A stretch of 60,610 bases of DNA, from positions 1 to 60,610 of the forward strand of contig NZ_MSKL01000030.1 in the NCBI RefSeq assembly GCF_001937665.1, given 5' to 3'. Both the position numbers and the translations under genes were made by a program. This DNA comes from Actinomyces oris (GTDB lineage: Bacteria > Actinomycetota > Actinomycetes > Actinomycetales > Actinomycetaceae). Under the pieces are notes generated by a model. That model ran no database searches. It was not told the origin of the DNA and saw only the letters and a list, made by a program, of their open reading frames with translations. Positions 36,967 to 46,916 of the stretch are shown here, piece by piece. Numbering within the stretch: position 1 is the first letter of the stretch; the number at the start of each line of letters is the position of its first letter.

Positions 36967-37605
36967 TCAGAGGGTCGTCAACCAGTTGCGCAGCAGCCGA
37001 GCCCCTGCGTCACCGGACTTCTCGGGGTGGAACTGCGTAGCGCACAGGGCTCCGTTCTCGACGGCGGCGATGAAGTCGTTCCCGTGAGTCGCCCAGGTGA
37101 CCTGGGGCAGACGGGTGGGACCGGGACCGAGCAGCTCGGCAGGGTCCGCAGTGGCCGCGTAGGAGTGGACGAAGTAGAAGTGCTCGTCGGCAACGCCGTC
37201 GAACAGAACGGAGTCCGAAGGAGGGCGGACCCGGCTCCACCCCATGTGAGGAACGACGTCGGCACTCAAGCGGGACACGGTGCCGGGCCACTGTCCCAGT
37301 CCGTCTTCAGCGGTCCCGTGCTCCTCGGAGCGCTCGAACATGACCTGCATGCCCACGCAGATTCCCAGGACCGGCCGTCCACCGGCCAGGCGCCGTTCGA
37401 TGAGACGGGGGGCGCCAACCGCCCGCAGCTGTTCCATGACCGCGCCGAAGGCTCCCACCCCGGGGACCACGAGCCCATCGGCCTCAGCGACCTCGTGCGG
37501 GTCGCTGGTGAGGGTCACCTGCGCGCCGACGCGTTCCAGAGCACGCACCGCCGAACGGACGTTGCCGGATCCGTATGACAGGACGGTGACGCGTGGCGCT
37601 TGCAT
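36967..37605 (-). CDS. hisH: Imidazole glycerol phosphate synthase, glutaminase subunit
   Basis: Class I glutamine amidotransferase supplying ammonia to HisF. Nucleophile elbow [16 protein letters not shown] (Cys about residue 86), oxyanion segment [10 protein letters not shown], and the His-Glu pair in [10 protein letters not shown]. The start is the ATG ending at 37605 ([15 protein letters not shown]), with TAGGAT as -10 placed so the transcript would be leaderless. 212 residues. hisF is not in the window. Confidence 0.94.
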   Translation of the reverse strand: MQAPRVTVLSYGSGNVRSAVRALERVGAQVTLTSDPHEVAEADGLVVPGVGAFGAVMEQLRAVGAPRLIERRLAGGRPVLGICVGMQVMFERSEEHGTAEDGLGQWPGTVSRLSADVVPHMGWSRVRPPSDSVLFDGVADEHFYFVHSYAATADPAELLGPGPTRLPQVTWATHGNDFIAAVENGALCATQFHPEKSGDAGARLLRNWLTTL

Positions 37606-37834
37606 GTGACATATCCTATCGTCCCGGTAGATCGTTCTGAGCATCCTCCACACTCTGAAACGCCTTCTGACATGCGCAGAATCGAAGCCGTCAGCGTCGG
37701 CTCCACAGCGTTGGCGCAGCGGATCGGGTGGCGCGTCGAGCTCATCGTGGGCGTGAGCAGGGACAGCGCGGAGACACGGCACGGATTGTGCGATTCGGAT
37801 CTGGGTAGTCGGCTTCCTTTCACGAATCCCCAAG

Positions 37835-39634
37835 ATGGGCGAGTATTCATCCGTGAGCATGCAGTCCCCCTCCGGCCAGGCCCCTCAGCCGCCTTGGTCG
37901 GCACCCCCGCCTCCGCCGCCTTCGCAGTCCTTCTCGAGCCACTCACCCGCAGCGGCCGGCACAGGCTCGGGTGGATCCAGCAGGTCGCGCAGCGGAGCAC
38001 CGTTCTCCATCCCCGGCGTGCGGATCACCTCGGTGCTGGGACGCGGCGGCTTCGCCACGGTCTACGCCGGCGTGCAGGACTCCCTGGAGCGTCCGGTCGC
38101 CGTCAAGGTGGACTCCCGTCCCTTGGATGATCCTCGCAATGAGCGGCGGTTCATGCGCGAGGTGCAGGCGGCCTCGAGGATCTCGGGGCATCCTCATGTG
38201 GTCTCACTGGTCGACACGGGCAAGCTGCCCGATCTTCGCCCCTACCTGGTCATGGAGCTGTGCGCGGGCGGCAGCCTCTACGACCTCGTCTCACGCGGCC
38301 CGACCCCCGCCTCCGACGCCGTGGCCCTGGTGGAGGCAGCGGCCTCGGCTCTGGGGGCGGCCCACGCGGCCGGTGTCATGCACCGGGACATCAAGCCCGC
38401 CAACATCCTTCTGGACTCCTACGGCTCTCCACGCCTGTCGGACTTCGGCATCGCCGCGGTCCAGCGCGAAGGTCAGGATCCCACCGTGACTCTGGAGTGC
38501 CTCACCCCCGACTTCGCCGCGCCGGAGGCCTTCATGCTGGCCAGCCCCGGCCCCGAGGGGGATGTGTGGTCCATGGGCGCGGTACTCTTCGCCCTGCTGA
38601 CGGGGCGAGGCCCCCGGCGTGGTCCCGACGGCGTGCAACGCAGCCTGCCGGAGATCGTCCGCTCCCTCGACGACCCCCTGGACATCAGCGACCCGAATGT
38701 CCCCGAGATCCTGCTTCCGGTCCTCAGCAAGGCGATGGCGCCGGACCCCAAGGACCGCTACCGCAACGGCACCGAGCTCACCGGGGCCCTGGGACAGATC
38801 CGTGAGCATCTCGGGGTAGGAAACCTGGCCGTCGGCGGGCCGGTGACCTCATTGCGGCTGGTTGAGGCCGGACTGGCGCCGCCTCCGCCCGACCAACGGG
38901 AAGGATCGCCCGACTCCCACGCTCTGTCCGGTGCGTCGCAGTGGTCATCATCCGACTCCGTCTTCCCTGTCCGTGCAGCCGGCCCCTCAGGCTCCGCCGC
39001 CTCAGCCCCCTCAGTCGTCTCAGGCGGGTTGGAGAGCTCCGGGAAGGTATTTACGAACGCTCCCGCCTCAGTTCAGGCGGGTCAGTCGATGAGACTGTCC
39101 AGATCGGAGCGCCGCCAGATCGGTCTGCGCTCTGGAGCGATCGGCGCAGTTGTCGGCCTGGTCGTCGGTCTGAGCGCAGGATGGGTGGCGGGCGCCCACC
39201 TGGCTCCCGCGGTCAGTGCCACCAGATCGTCGTCGGCCGCGACGGCACCGGGTTCCGCTTCCCAGTCCTCATCGTCGAGTCAGGACGCCGCCTCGACCCC
39301 GCCGCACCCGGTGGGTACCTGCCTGGCGGGCACTACCTCGATCTCAGGGCAGACCACGGCCAGGAAGGTCGACTGCAACGAGCCCCACTCCTGGGAGGTC
39401 TACCAGGTGGGGACCCTGGCGGAGAGCACCTCGGGTTCCAGTGACGACGACCTGGCGGCCGATCCCAACGTGCAGGCCACCTGTACCTCAGAGGCGGCCC
39501 AGCAGTACGGGGCGAGCGATCCGAGTACATCGGTGCTGGGTCCGGGAGAGGCCGGCTGGAACGCCGGAAAGCGGGGCTTCTCCTGCATCGCCTCCGACAA
39601 GGGCGGGCAGCGGACGAGCTCCTACGCCGGCTAG
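37835..39634 (+). CDS. Membrane Ser/Thr protein kinase with septum-formation-like exterior domain
   Basis: A Pro-rich cytosolic N-terminus (residues 1-60) precedes a Hanks-type kinase domain (about 64-325). It has [10 protein letters not shown], the ATP Lys in VAVKV, the catalytic loop [11 protein letters not shown] (Asp about 185), DFGIAAV and an atypical [13 protein letters not shown] activation loop. One membrane helix follows at about 434-456, then an extracellular Ser/Thr-rich linker. The end is a ~105-residue domain with four Cys and a [15 protein letters not shown] segment, resembling the septum-formation domain instead of PASTA repeats. ATG 37835 has no clear Shine-Dalgarno; GTG 37853 and ATG 37859 are alternatives. 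Confidence 0.86.
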   Translation: MGEYSSVSMQSPSGQAPQPPWSAPPPPPPSQSFSSHSPAAAGTGSGGSSRSRSGAPFSIPGVRITSVLGRGGFATVYAGVQDSLERPVAVKVDSRPLDDPRNERRFMREVQAASRISGHPHVVSLVDTGKLPDLRPYLVMELCAGGSLYDLVSRGPTPASDAVALVEAAASALGAAHAAGVMHRDIKPANILLDSYGSPRLSDFGIAAVQREGQDPTVTLECLTPDFAAPEAFMLASPGPEGDVWSMGAVLFALLTGRGPRRGPDGVQRSLPEIVRSLDDPLDISDPNVPEILLPVLSKAMAPDPKDRYRNGTELTGALGQIREHLGVGNLAVGGPVTSLRLVEAGLAPPPPDQREGSPDSHALSGASQWSSSDSVFPVRAAGPSGSAASAPSVVSGGLESSGKVFTNAPASVQAGQSMRLSRSERRQIGLRSGAIGAVVGLVVGLSAGWVAGAHLAPAVSATRSSSAATAPGSASQSSSSSQDAASTPPHPVGTCLAGTTSISGQTTARKVDCNEPHSWEVYQVGTLAESTSGSSDDDLAADPNVQATCTSEAAQQYGASDPSTSVLGPGEAGWNAGKRGFSCIASDKGGQRTSSYAG

Positions 39635-39680
39635 GAGCCAATGCCCCCTGGCCGGCAGCGGACGGCTCGCACCTGTGACA

Positions 39681-40598
39681 TCACTGCGGGGGACGGCGCA
39701 GGCCGCGTCCGAACCAGCGCATCGCCCGGGGCGCCTTGATCTCGGAGGACTTCACCGCGCCGGGGACGTCGTCGGCGTCGATGATCCCCAGGAGCACGTC
39801 CTCCACGACCTGGTCCATGGAGGCCAGGAGGAGCCCCGCCGAGGCCTCCTCGCCGGGCTGGCCGTTGGTGAAGTGACGGGCGGTGATCGTCCCGGACAGG
39901 CCGGATTCAATACCGACGTCGGTGGCCAGGTCGGCGGTCATGAGGACCGCGCCGGCTCGTGACAGGCGAGAGAGCTGCGCGGCCAGCTCGGCGGCCTCAG
40001 CTGGTTCGGAGTCGGAGCCGCCGAGCAGCTCGGCCACGTCCCAGTCGGAGTGGGCCGAGACGAACTGCTTGACCGCGAAGGCTCCGTTGGAGGAGGGCAC
40101 CACGGTGCAGTCGAGGTCCAGGAGGGAGCACATTCCCGCCAAGCCATCAGCCCGGTTCAGCGGTGTCATGACGACAGCGACCTTGACCGCCCGGGGAGCC
40201 TGGTCGTCGGACTGTCCGGGCACGGAGGAGCTCAGGGAGTCGGTCGCGGCGGCGATCTGCGCTTCCTGAGCGTCGGTGAGTCGGGAAGGCTCGTCGATGT
40301 CCTCCGCTCGCGCCTGTTCCCCGCTCAGAGGATGGTAGGTGTTGTGGGGGACGTCGTCGGGACTCACGTGCGCGGGTCCGCTCTCCCCCTCGGCGCCGAC
40401 CGGAACGGAGCCGTCCTCCGCAGGGGTCTCCTGGCCCAGCTCACGTCGGGTGTCCTGCGGAGCCTCCATGCCTTCGACCGAGAGGTCGTCGGGGATCTCC
40501 ACGTCGCCCATGAGGGCGGCGAACTCGGCGTCCAGATCGCGCTCGTGATCCTGGCGGTCGTCGCGGCTCTCGTCGGGCTGGGGGGTCTGATCCATCAC
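39681..40598 (-). CDS. Unknown protein coupled to hisB
   Basis: 305 residues in two parts: an acidic, disordered first ~125 (rich in Asp, Glu, Gln, Ser) and a folded remainder starting at [22 protein letters not shown], alternating strands and helices, with a basic end ([12 protein letters not shown]). GTG start overlaps the hisB stop by 4 bases, so it is made together with HisB. I do not recognise the family. No catalytic motif stands out. Its coupling to hisB suggests a link to the pathway or to a neighbouring function. Confidence 0.72.
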   Translation of the reverse strand: MMDQTPQPDESRDDRQDHERDLDAEFAALMGDVEIPDDLSVEGMEAPQDTRRELGQETPAEDGSVPVGAEGESGPAHVSPDDVPHNTYHPLSGEQARAEDIDEPSRLTDAQEAQIAAATDSLSSSVPGQSDDQAPRAVKVAVVMTPLNRADGLAGMCSLLDLDCTVVPSSNGAFAVKQFVSAHSDWDVAELLGGSDSEPAEAAELAAQLSRLSRAGAVLMTADLATDVGIESGLSGTITARHFTNGQPGEEASAGLLLASMDQVVEDVLLGIIDADDVPGAVKSSEIKAPRAMRWFGRGLRRPPQ

Positions 40599-41194
40599 AG
40601 GCTTCCCTTCGTGGATGGGATGGTCTCGACGCGGGGGTCGTCCTCCACGGCAGCGCGCAGGGCACGGGCCAGGGCCTTGAACTCGGCCTCGGCGATGTGG
40701 TGGGGATCGCGCCCGGCCAGGACACGCACATGCAGGCAGATGCCGGCGTGGTAGGCGATGGCCTCCAGCACGTGACGCACCATGGAACCGGTGAAGTGAC
40801 CGCCGATGAGGTGGTGGATGAAGGCCTCGGACTCACCCTCGTGCACCAGGTAGGGACGTCCGGAGATATCAACGACGGCATGAGCCAGGGCCTCGTCCAG
40901 CGGAACGCTGGCCTCACCGAAGCGGCGGATACCGCGCTTGTCCCCCAGGGCCACGCGCAGGGCCTCACCGATGCAGATGGCGGTGTCCTCAACGGTGTGG
41001 TGCACGTCGATCTCGGTGTCACCGGTTGCGCGCACTGTCAGATCGATGAGCGAGTGGCGCCCCAGCGCAGTGAGCATGTGGTCGTAGAAGGGGACGGTGG
41101 TGGAGATGTCGGTCTTGCCCGTGCCATCGAGATTGATCTCGACGACGACGCTTGACTCGCTCGTGGCTCGTTCAATGCGGGCGGTACGGCTCAT
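40595..41194 (-). CDS. hisB: Imidazoleglycerol-phosphate dehydratase
   Basis: Mn-dependent dehydration of IGP in histidine synthesis. Metal-binding His clusters are visible: [24 protein letters not shown], and later [11 protein letters not shown] and [27 protein letters not shown]. Monofunctional 199-residue type. It follows hisC after a 110-base gap and overlaps the unknown gene downstream. Confidence 0.96.
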   Translation of the reverse strand: MSRTARIERATSESSVVVEINLDGTGKTDISTTVPFYDHMLTALGRHSLIDLTVRATGDTEIDVHHTVEDTAICIGEALRVALGDKRGIRRFGEASVPLDEALAHAVVDISGRPYLVHEGESEAFIHHLIGGHFTGSMVRHVLEAIAYHAGICLHVRVLAGRDPHHIAEAEFKALARALRAAVEDDPRVETIPSTKGSL

Positions 41195-41304
41195 GGGTGC
41201 TTCCTCAGCATCGTGTGTCGTGCTTTTCAGCGGAGTGGTTCAAGGTATCTCAATCGATAGCAACCCTACCGGTCCTCGCCTCTGATCGCTGCCGGCGTCC
41301 CTCT

Positions 41305-42447
41305 TCATCCACCAATGGCTGCGAGCAGGGCACGGCGGAGGAGCTCCATCTCAGTGGGCGTGCCGATGCTGGCCCGCAGGAAACCATCGGGGCCGACGAC
41401 GCGGATGAGGACCCCGGCGTCGAGCAGGCGTCTCCAGACGGCATCGCGGTCCGGGAACGGGCCGAACAGGACGAAGTTGGCGTCCGAGTCGTGCGCGGTC
41501 AGCCCCTGGCCGCGCAGCCAGGCCACGAAGGCATCGCGCTCATCACGCAGGGAGGCCACCTGAGCCATGAGCTCGTCACGGTGGGACAGGGCGGCCAGGG
41601 CCGCGGCCTGGGTGACGGCGGACAGGTGATAGGGCAGACGCACGACGCGCAGGGCGTCAACCAGGGCGCTATCCGCGGCCAGGTACCCCAGGCGCAGACC
41701 GGCTGCCCCGAAAGCCTTGGACATGGTGCGGGTGACGGCCAGGTGCGGGTTGACCGGCCCCACCAGCTCCAGGGCGCTGGGCACGCCCGGACGACGGAAC
41801 TCGGCGTAGGCCTCATCGATGACGACGACGCAGTCACTGGCCCGGGCAGGCGAGCCGATCTCGGCTCCGAGCAGGGGGCCGTGACCGCGGGCCGCCTCAA
41901 GGATCCTCCTGATGCCCTCCAGCGGCAGGGCTGTTCCGGTCGGGTTGTTGGGGCTGGCCAGAATGACGACGGCCGGCCGCAGCTCGTTGATCGCGGCCAC
42001 CGCGGCGTCCACATCGAGAGTGAAGTCCTCCCGGCGCGGTCGCGTGGCGTAGTCGGTCAGTGTGTCACGGGCGTACTCGGGGTACATCGAGTAGGTGGGG
42101 GTGAAGGTCAGGCAGATGCGCCCGGGACCGCCGAAGGCCTGGAGCACGTGGAGCATGACCTCATTGGAGCCGTTGGCCGCCCAGATCTGCTCAGGGACCA
42201 GGTGCGCACCGGACTCGGCCTTGAGATAGTCCGCGAGCGCGGCCCGCAGCCGAGGAAAGTCCCGCTCCGGGTAGCGGTTGAGGCCCCGGGCGGCCTGAGC
42301 CACGGCGGTGGCGATGGACTCGATGACAGCGGCAGAGGGCGGGTAGGGGTTCTCGTTGACGTTCAGCCGCACGGGGACGTCGATCTCCGGGGCCCCGTAG
42401 GGGGCCTCACCCTCCAGGTCCGGTCTCAGGGGCAGGTTCGCGCTCAC
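41305..42447 (-). CDS. hisC: Histidinol-phosphate aminotransferase
   Basis: PLP aminotransferase, fold type I, converting imidazole acetol phosphate to histidinol phosphate. LNVNENPYPPS at the substrate end, AANGSNEVMLHVLQAFGG for PLP, ILASPNNPTGTAL with the conserved Asn, DEAYAEF, and the Schiff-base Lys in TRTMSKAFGAAGLRLGYL. 380 residues. First gene of the hisC-hisB unit here; hisD lies about 12 kb away rather than adjacent. Confidence 0.95.
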   Translation of the reverse strand: MSANLPLRPDLEGEAPYGAPEIDVPVRLNVNENPYPPSAAVIESIATAVAQAARGLNRYPERDFPRLRAALADYLKAESGAHLVPEQIWAANGSNEVMLHVLQAFGGPGRICLTFTPTYSMYPEYARDTLTDYATRPRREDFTLDVDAAVAAINELRPAVVILASPNNPTGTALPLEGIRRILEAARGHGPLLGAEIGSPARASDCVVVIDEAYAEFRRPGVPSALELVGPVNPHLAVTRTMSKAFGAAGLRLGYLAADSALVDALRVVRLPYHLSAVTQAAALAALSHRDELMAQVASLRDERDAFVAWLRGQGLTAHDSDANFVLFGPFPDRDAVWRRLLDAGVLIRVVGPDGFLRASIGTPTEMELLRRALLAAIGG

Positions 42448-42544
42448 GCCAAGAGTCTACGGCTCGGTCCGCTGCCGCGGACGAGGGTCCCGCAGCAGAT
42501 GGCGCCGGCGGCAGTGTGGCGACAGTGTCCTGCTGGGGGCGTTG

Positions 42545-44479
42545 TCAGTGCGGCTCGCTGGTCAGCATGATCTCCTGGAAGTCGAGGCGGTCCAGGGCGT
42601 GCTCCAGGGAGTCGGCTGAGTAGAGGCCCTCGTCGCCGGCGTCGAGAAGGGCCTCGCGCTGGGCTCGGATCATGTCCAGGGCGCGTTCTCGCATGGGCGC
42701 GAGCTCGTCGTGGCGCCAGGTGGGGTCGGCCCAGGCCTTGGCAATGGCTGCCGGCGAGACGACGATGTCGTTGCCCTCTCTGCGCACGAGGCCGTGCTGT
42801 TCAGTGGCGGGGCTGAGGCTCTCGTTGTCCTCGGGGTCGGGGGCGGCCTGTGAGACCTTGTCCAGCTCAGGCATGCTCGTCGTCGCCTGAACGCCTGGGG
42901 TGTCGGGGTCTGCGGCACCGGTGGACACGGTGGGGACGGCGTGCTGGGAGGCGCCGTGGGCACCGACGGAGGCGACGTCGCGGGCGGCGTTGACCAGCAG
43001 CGAGATGACGGCGGCCTTCTCCTCCTCGTCGGCGGGTCCGGCCATGGCGGGGCTGACGAGGCGGACCAGTGCGGGCAGTGTGAGGCCTTGGATCGTCAGT
43101 GATCCGGCGGCCACGAGCATGGCCACCAGGAGGAGGAAGGCGTGGTGAGGCGCTGTGGTCGGCAGGGTCTGGGCGGCTGCCAGGGTGATGGCGCCGCGCA
43201 TCCCCGCCCAGACGATGACGGCGCCCTCGCGTGTGCCCAGGGGCTCAGCCGCGAAGTAGTCCAGGTCGGCGCCCCGGCGTCTGACCCGGCTGGAGAGGCG
43301 GAGCGCGCGCCTGGCGATGCTCTCGTGGTTGGTCTCTCGGCGGAGCCTGCGCTGAACCTGCGCCAGGGGGCTCCGGTCCCAGGGAACCGGGGGCATCTCG
43401 GACTCTCCGCGTACGATGGCCGAGCAGCGGTTCTGGAACTGGTGGATGGCATCCTCGTTCTCCTGCCAGTGGATCGCCCATCGCGCGGTCCGGTGGCTGA
43501 GGACCTTGAGCATTGGTGCCACCACGAGGGCCCGGATGACGATGGTCAGCGCCCCGGCAACGACAGCGACCGCGATGGCCCGGACAACACCGAGAGCTGA
43601 GGCGTCGACCTTCTCCACGATGCCGAAGAACTCCAGCCCCATGACCAGGAAGATGAGTCCTTCCATGGTGAGTTCGACGGTGTGCCAGTTGGTGCGTGAG
43701 GCCACGCGGTGGGCCGGCGGCAGCATCCGGGGGCCGCGGTGGCCGGTGATGAGTCCGGCGACGACGGCTGCCACGAGGCCGGAGCCGTGCATGTGATCGG
43801 CTGGGATCGCCGCGAGGAAGGGGACGGTGAAGGACACGACCGTGTCCACGGTGGGGTCGGTGATGTGGGAGCGCACCCGCAGGCTCACCTCACCGACGAG
43901 CCAGCCCACGCCCAGGGCCACGAGGACCGCCAGGGCGAAGCCGCCCAGGACGCCGCCGATGCTGACACCGCCGGATGTGGCCGCGGAGACGGCTGAGGAC
44001 AGGACCACCAGGGCGGTGGCGTCGTTGAGCAGCCCCTCACCTTCCAGGACGGTGATGATGCGCTGGGAGACTCCCAGCCGGCGGGCGATGGAGATGGCCA
44101 CGGCGTCGGTGGGACTGAGGATCGCCCCCATGGCGATCGCCCAGGCCAGGGAGAGTCCTGGAACCACGAGAGCGAGGACCACGCCGATCACTGCCGCGGA
44201 CAGGGCCACCAGCAGGATGGCCAGCACCGCCACCGGCGCGAGCTCGCGTCGGAAGTTGATCGTCGAGATGCTCACCGCCGTGGAGAACAGCAGCGGAGGA
44301 AGGACTCCTTCCAGGACCAACTGGGGGTCGAGCTCAATCGCCGGGATGAAGGGCAGGAAGCCGACCGCCGTACCACCCGCCAGAAGGATCAGCGCCGGGG
44401 CGACACCGATGCGGTCACTGAGCTGAGAGGCCGCAGCGATGGCCAAGGTGCCCAGCACGGCGAAGATGAGGAGGTCCAT
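42545..44479 (-). CDS. CPA1-family Na+/H+ antiporter
   Basis: Cation/proton antiporter of the NhaP/CPA1 type. About 12 helices in residues 1-420, with the transport-site GAILSPTDAVAIS and EGEGLLNDATALVVL (the ND motif). A long cytosolic C-terminal part of about 200 residues is acidic and helical, with LDRLDFQEIML at the end. 644 residues. It is divergent from the RecQ-like gene with a 55-base gap. Role in pH or sodium homeostasis inferred. Confidence 0.9.
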   Translation of the reverse strand: MDLLIFAVLGTLAIAAASQLSDRIGVAPALILLAGGTAVGFLPFIPAIELDPQLVLEGVLPPLLFSTAVSISTINFRRELAPVAVLAILLVALSAAVIGVVLALVVPGLSLAWAIAMGAILSPTDAVAISIARRLGVSQRIITVLEGEGLLNDATALVVLSSAVSAATSGGVSIGGVLGGFALAVLVALGVGWLVGEVSLRVRSHITDPTVDTVVSFTVPFLAAIPADHMHGSGLVAAVVAGLITGHRGPRMLPPAHRVASRTNWHTVELTMEGLIFLVMGLEFFGIVEKVDASALGVVRAIAVAVVAGALTIVIRALVVAPMLKVLSHRTARWAIHWQENEDAIHQFQNRCSAIVRGESEMPPVPWDRSPLAQVQRRLRRETNHESIARRALRLSSRVRRRGADLDYFAAEPLGTREGAVIVWAGMRGAITLAAAQTLPTTAPHHAFLLLVAMLVAAGSLTIQGLTLPALVRLVSPAMAGPADEEEKAAVISLLVNAARDVASVGAHGASQHAVPTVSTGAADPDTPGVQATTSMPELDKVSQAAPDPEDNESLSPATEQHGLVRREGNDIVVSPAAIAKAWADPTWRHDELAPMRERALDMIRAQREALLDAGDEGLYSADSLEHALDRLDFQEIMLTSEPH

Positions 44480-44534
44480 GGGCCAAGGGTATCCAAGGCA
44501 GCGCCGCCTTGATCGTCCGCGCTACCGTGGTTCT

Positions 44535-46868
44535 GTGACGATCACAGGCCCCGAGGACCCTGAAGGCGCTGAGCGCTCCGCGTACCACGATCTGGTCGAC
44601 TCGCCCGTGCGTGAGCGAGCCGAGGCCGTCCTGCGCGAGCTCGTGGGTCGCAGCGACGCGCACCTGCGCGAGGACCAGTGGCGGGCGATCGAGGCGCTTG
44701 TCGTCGCGCGCCGCCGCGCGCTGGTGGTGCAGCGCACCGGCTGGGGGAAGTCGGCGGTGTACTTCGTGGCAACGGCACTGCTGCGGGAGGGCTGGGCAGG
44801 CTGGCGTCCGGGCGCACCACCGCCCTCCCCCGGTACGCCCGGTGGCGCCGGGGCGAGCGTCATCATCTCGCCGTTGCTGGCCCTCATGCGCGACCAGGTC
44901 GCCGCTGCCGAGCGTGCCGGGATCCGAGCCGTGACCATGAACTCGGCCAACGTCACCCAGTGGGAGCAGATCCAGGCCCAGGTGCGCGCAGGTGAGGTCG
45001 ATGTCCTGTTGGTGTCCCCGGAGCGTCTTAACAACCCGGTCTTCCGGGATGAGGTACTCCCCCATCTGGCTGCGAGCGCCGCAATGATCGTCATTGACGA
45101 GGCCCACTGCATCTCGGACTGGGGCCATGACTTTCGCCCTGACTACCGGCGCATCGGCGCCCTGCTGGCGAGTCTGCCGCCGTGCACCCCTGTCCTGGCG
45201 ACGACGGCGACTGCGAACTCCCGGGTCAGCGCCGACGTCGCTGAGCAGCTGGGAGCCTCCCTGGAGGAAGGCGGGGCGGGCGGCGAGCAGGTCCTGGTGC
45301 TGCGGGGGACCCTGGAGCGCGGCTCTCTCCACCTGGGGGTCAAGGTCCTGCCGGATGCCGCCTCCCGCTTGGCCTGGTTGGCCGCCTACATCGGCCGTAC
45401 TCCCGGGAGCGGCATCGTCTACTGCCTGACGGTCTCGGCGGCGCTGGAGATCGCCGAGTACCTGCGCACGGCGGGTGTGGAGGTGGCCGCCTACACGGGA
45501 CAGACCGACGCCGCCGAGCGAGAGCGCCTGGAGGAGGACCTCAAGGCCGACCGGGTCAGGGCGCTGGTGGCCACCTCCGCTCTGGGAATGGGCTTCGACA
45601 AGCCGGATCTGGCCTTCGTGGTGCATGTGGGGGCTCCGTCCTCACCGGTGAGCTACTACCAGCAGGTGGGGCGCGCCGGTCGTGGTGTGGAGCGGGCCGA
45701 GGTGATCCTGCTGCCCGGCTCGGAGGACCGGGCCATCTGGGAGTGGTTCGGCTCGCAGGGCTTCCCGCCCGAGGATCAGGTTCGCACCGTCCTGGACGCT
45801 CTGGAGGAGCGCAGGGCCGCAGCCGGCGGGGCGACGTCGACGGCGGCGCTGGAGACAGTGACCTCGTTGCGGCGCAGCCGGCTGGAGTCCATGCTCAAGG
45901 TCCTTGACGTTGACGGCGCCGTGCGTCGGGTTCGCGGTGGTTGGGAGTCCACCGGCCAGCCCTGGTCCTATGACGCCCAGCGTTACGCGAGAGTCCGTGC
46001 CGCCCGCCGGGCCGAGCAGGAGGCGATGGTCATCTATGAGGGGCTCGGGGCTGTTCCCGGCCCTGAGCAGGGAGACGTGGCCCCCTGCCGGATGGCCTTT
46101 CTGAGGTCGGTGCTCGATGACCCCCTCCTTGAGCCGGGATGGCGCTGCGGAGCCTGCGACCTGTGCGGGGGCCTGGAGCTTCCTGACGCCCCCGACCAGG
46201 AGCAGGTCGGTGCCGCTCGTCAGGCGCTCGGGCGCGCAGGGTTCGAGCTGCGGGCACGCCGCCAGTGGCCCACCGGGATGGATCGGCTGGGCCTGGGCCG
46301 CCTCAAGGGGCGCATCGGAGCCGATCGTCAGACGGCGACCGGGCTGGCCGTGGGGAGACTGGATGGGTTGGGGACCCCGGCGGTGCTGCGTGAGCTGGTG
46401 GCCTCCGCCTCGGACGGCGAGGTCCCGGTGGCCGTGAGGCAGCAGATCCTTGAGGCGGTGGATCGGCTCGGCGAGATCATCCGGGATGAGCAGGACACCG
46501 CCGGTACCGACAGGCTGAGCAGGCCGCTCGCCGTCGTCGTCGTGGACTCCCGCACCCGCCCCCGCATGGTCCGCCGGCTGGGGCACGCCGTGGCCACGCG
46601 ACTGGGCGCCAGGGCGCTGGGCGTCGTGGGTCTGACCGGCCAGGACCCGCCGCAGCACGATGTGGGCTCTGCGTTTCGCCTGGCACAGGTGGCTCGCAGC
46701 CTGACGCTCCAGGGGTGGTCCTCCCAGGCCTTGTATGAGCTGCAGGACTGCGTGGTGGTCCTCGTGGACGACTGGAGCGACTCCGGCTGGACGCTCACGC
46801 TGGCGGCCTTCCTCCTACGGGAGGCGGGGGCGGCGGCGGTCCACCCCTTCGTCCTGGCACAGAGATAG
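44535..46868 (+). CDS. RecQ-like DNA helicase with C-terminal phosphoribosyltransferase-like domain
   Basis: About 777 residues. Superfamily 2 helicase core: VVQRTGWGKSAVYF (motif I), VIISPLLALM (Ia), VLLVSPERL (Ib), VIDEAHCISDWGHDFRPDYRR (DEAH box plus RecQ aromatic loop, about 187) and YYQQVGRAGRG (VI). A RecQ zinc module follows with Cys at CRMAF and WRCGACDLCGG. Instead of HRDC the end is a PRTase-like unit with LAVVVVDSRTRPRM and VVLVDDWSDSGWTL (residues 662-775), the phosphate-loop pattern of ComF/Apt enzymes. GTG start at 44535 fits a leaderless transcript. Confidence 0.9.
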   Translation: MTITGPEDPEGAERSAYHDLVDSPVRERAEAVLRELVGRSDAHLREDQWRAIEALVVARRRALVVQRTGWGKSAVYFVATALLREGWAGWRPGAPPPSPGTPGGAGASVIISPLLALMRDQVAAAERAGIRAVTMNSANVTQWEQIQAQVRAGEVDVLLVSPERLNNPVFRDEVLPHLAASAAMIVIDEAHCISDWGHDFRPDYRRIGALLASLPPCTPVLATTATANSRVSADVAEQLGASLEEGGAGGEQVLVLRGTLERGSLHLGVKVLPDAASRLAWLAAYIGRTPGSGIVYCLTVSAALEIAEYLRTAGVEVAAYTGQTDAAERERLEEDLKADRVRALVATSALGMGFDKPDLAFVVHVGAPSSPVSYYQQVGRAGRGVERAEVILLPGSEDRAIWEWFGSQGFPPEDQVRTVLDALEERRAAAGGATSTAALETVTSLRRSRLESMLKVLDVDGAVRRVRGGWESTGQPWSYDAQRYARVRAARRAEQEAMVIYEGLGAVPGPEQGDVAPCRMAFLRSVLDDPLLEPGWRCGACDLCGGLELPDAPDQEQVGAARQALGRAGFELRARRQWPTGMDRLGLGRLKGRIGADRQTATGLAVGRLDGLGTPAVLRELVASASDGEVPVAVRQQILEAVDRLGEIIRDEQDTAGTDRLSRPLAVVVVDSRTRPRMVRRLGHAVATRLGARALGVVGLTGQDPPQHDVGSAFRLAQVARSLTLQGWSSQALYELQDCVVVLVDDWSDSGWTLTLAAFLLREAGAAAVHPFVLAQR

Positions 46869-46910
46869 GGGCCGGTGGGGCCTCCTCTACAGGCATCGCC
46901 CACCGACCCC
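46868..46910. terminator. Bidirectional terminator between convergent genes
   Basis: 46868-46879 pairs with 46899-46910 over 12 positions, with one G-U wobble on the minus-strand RNA (a C-A mismatch on the plus). It lies between the recQ-like stop and the glycoside hydrolase stop and can serve both. Confidence 0.6.
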
Positions 46911-46916
46911 GGCGCG

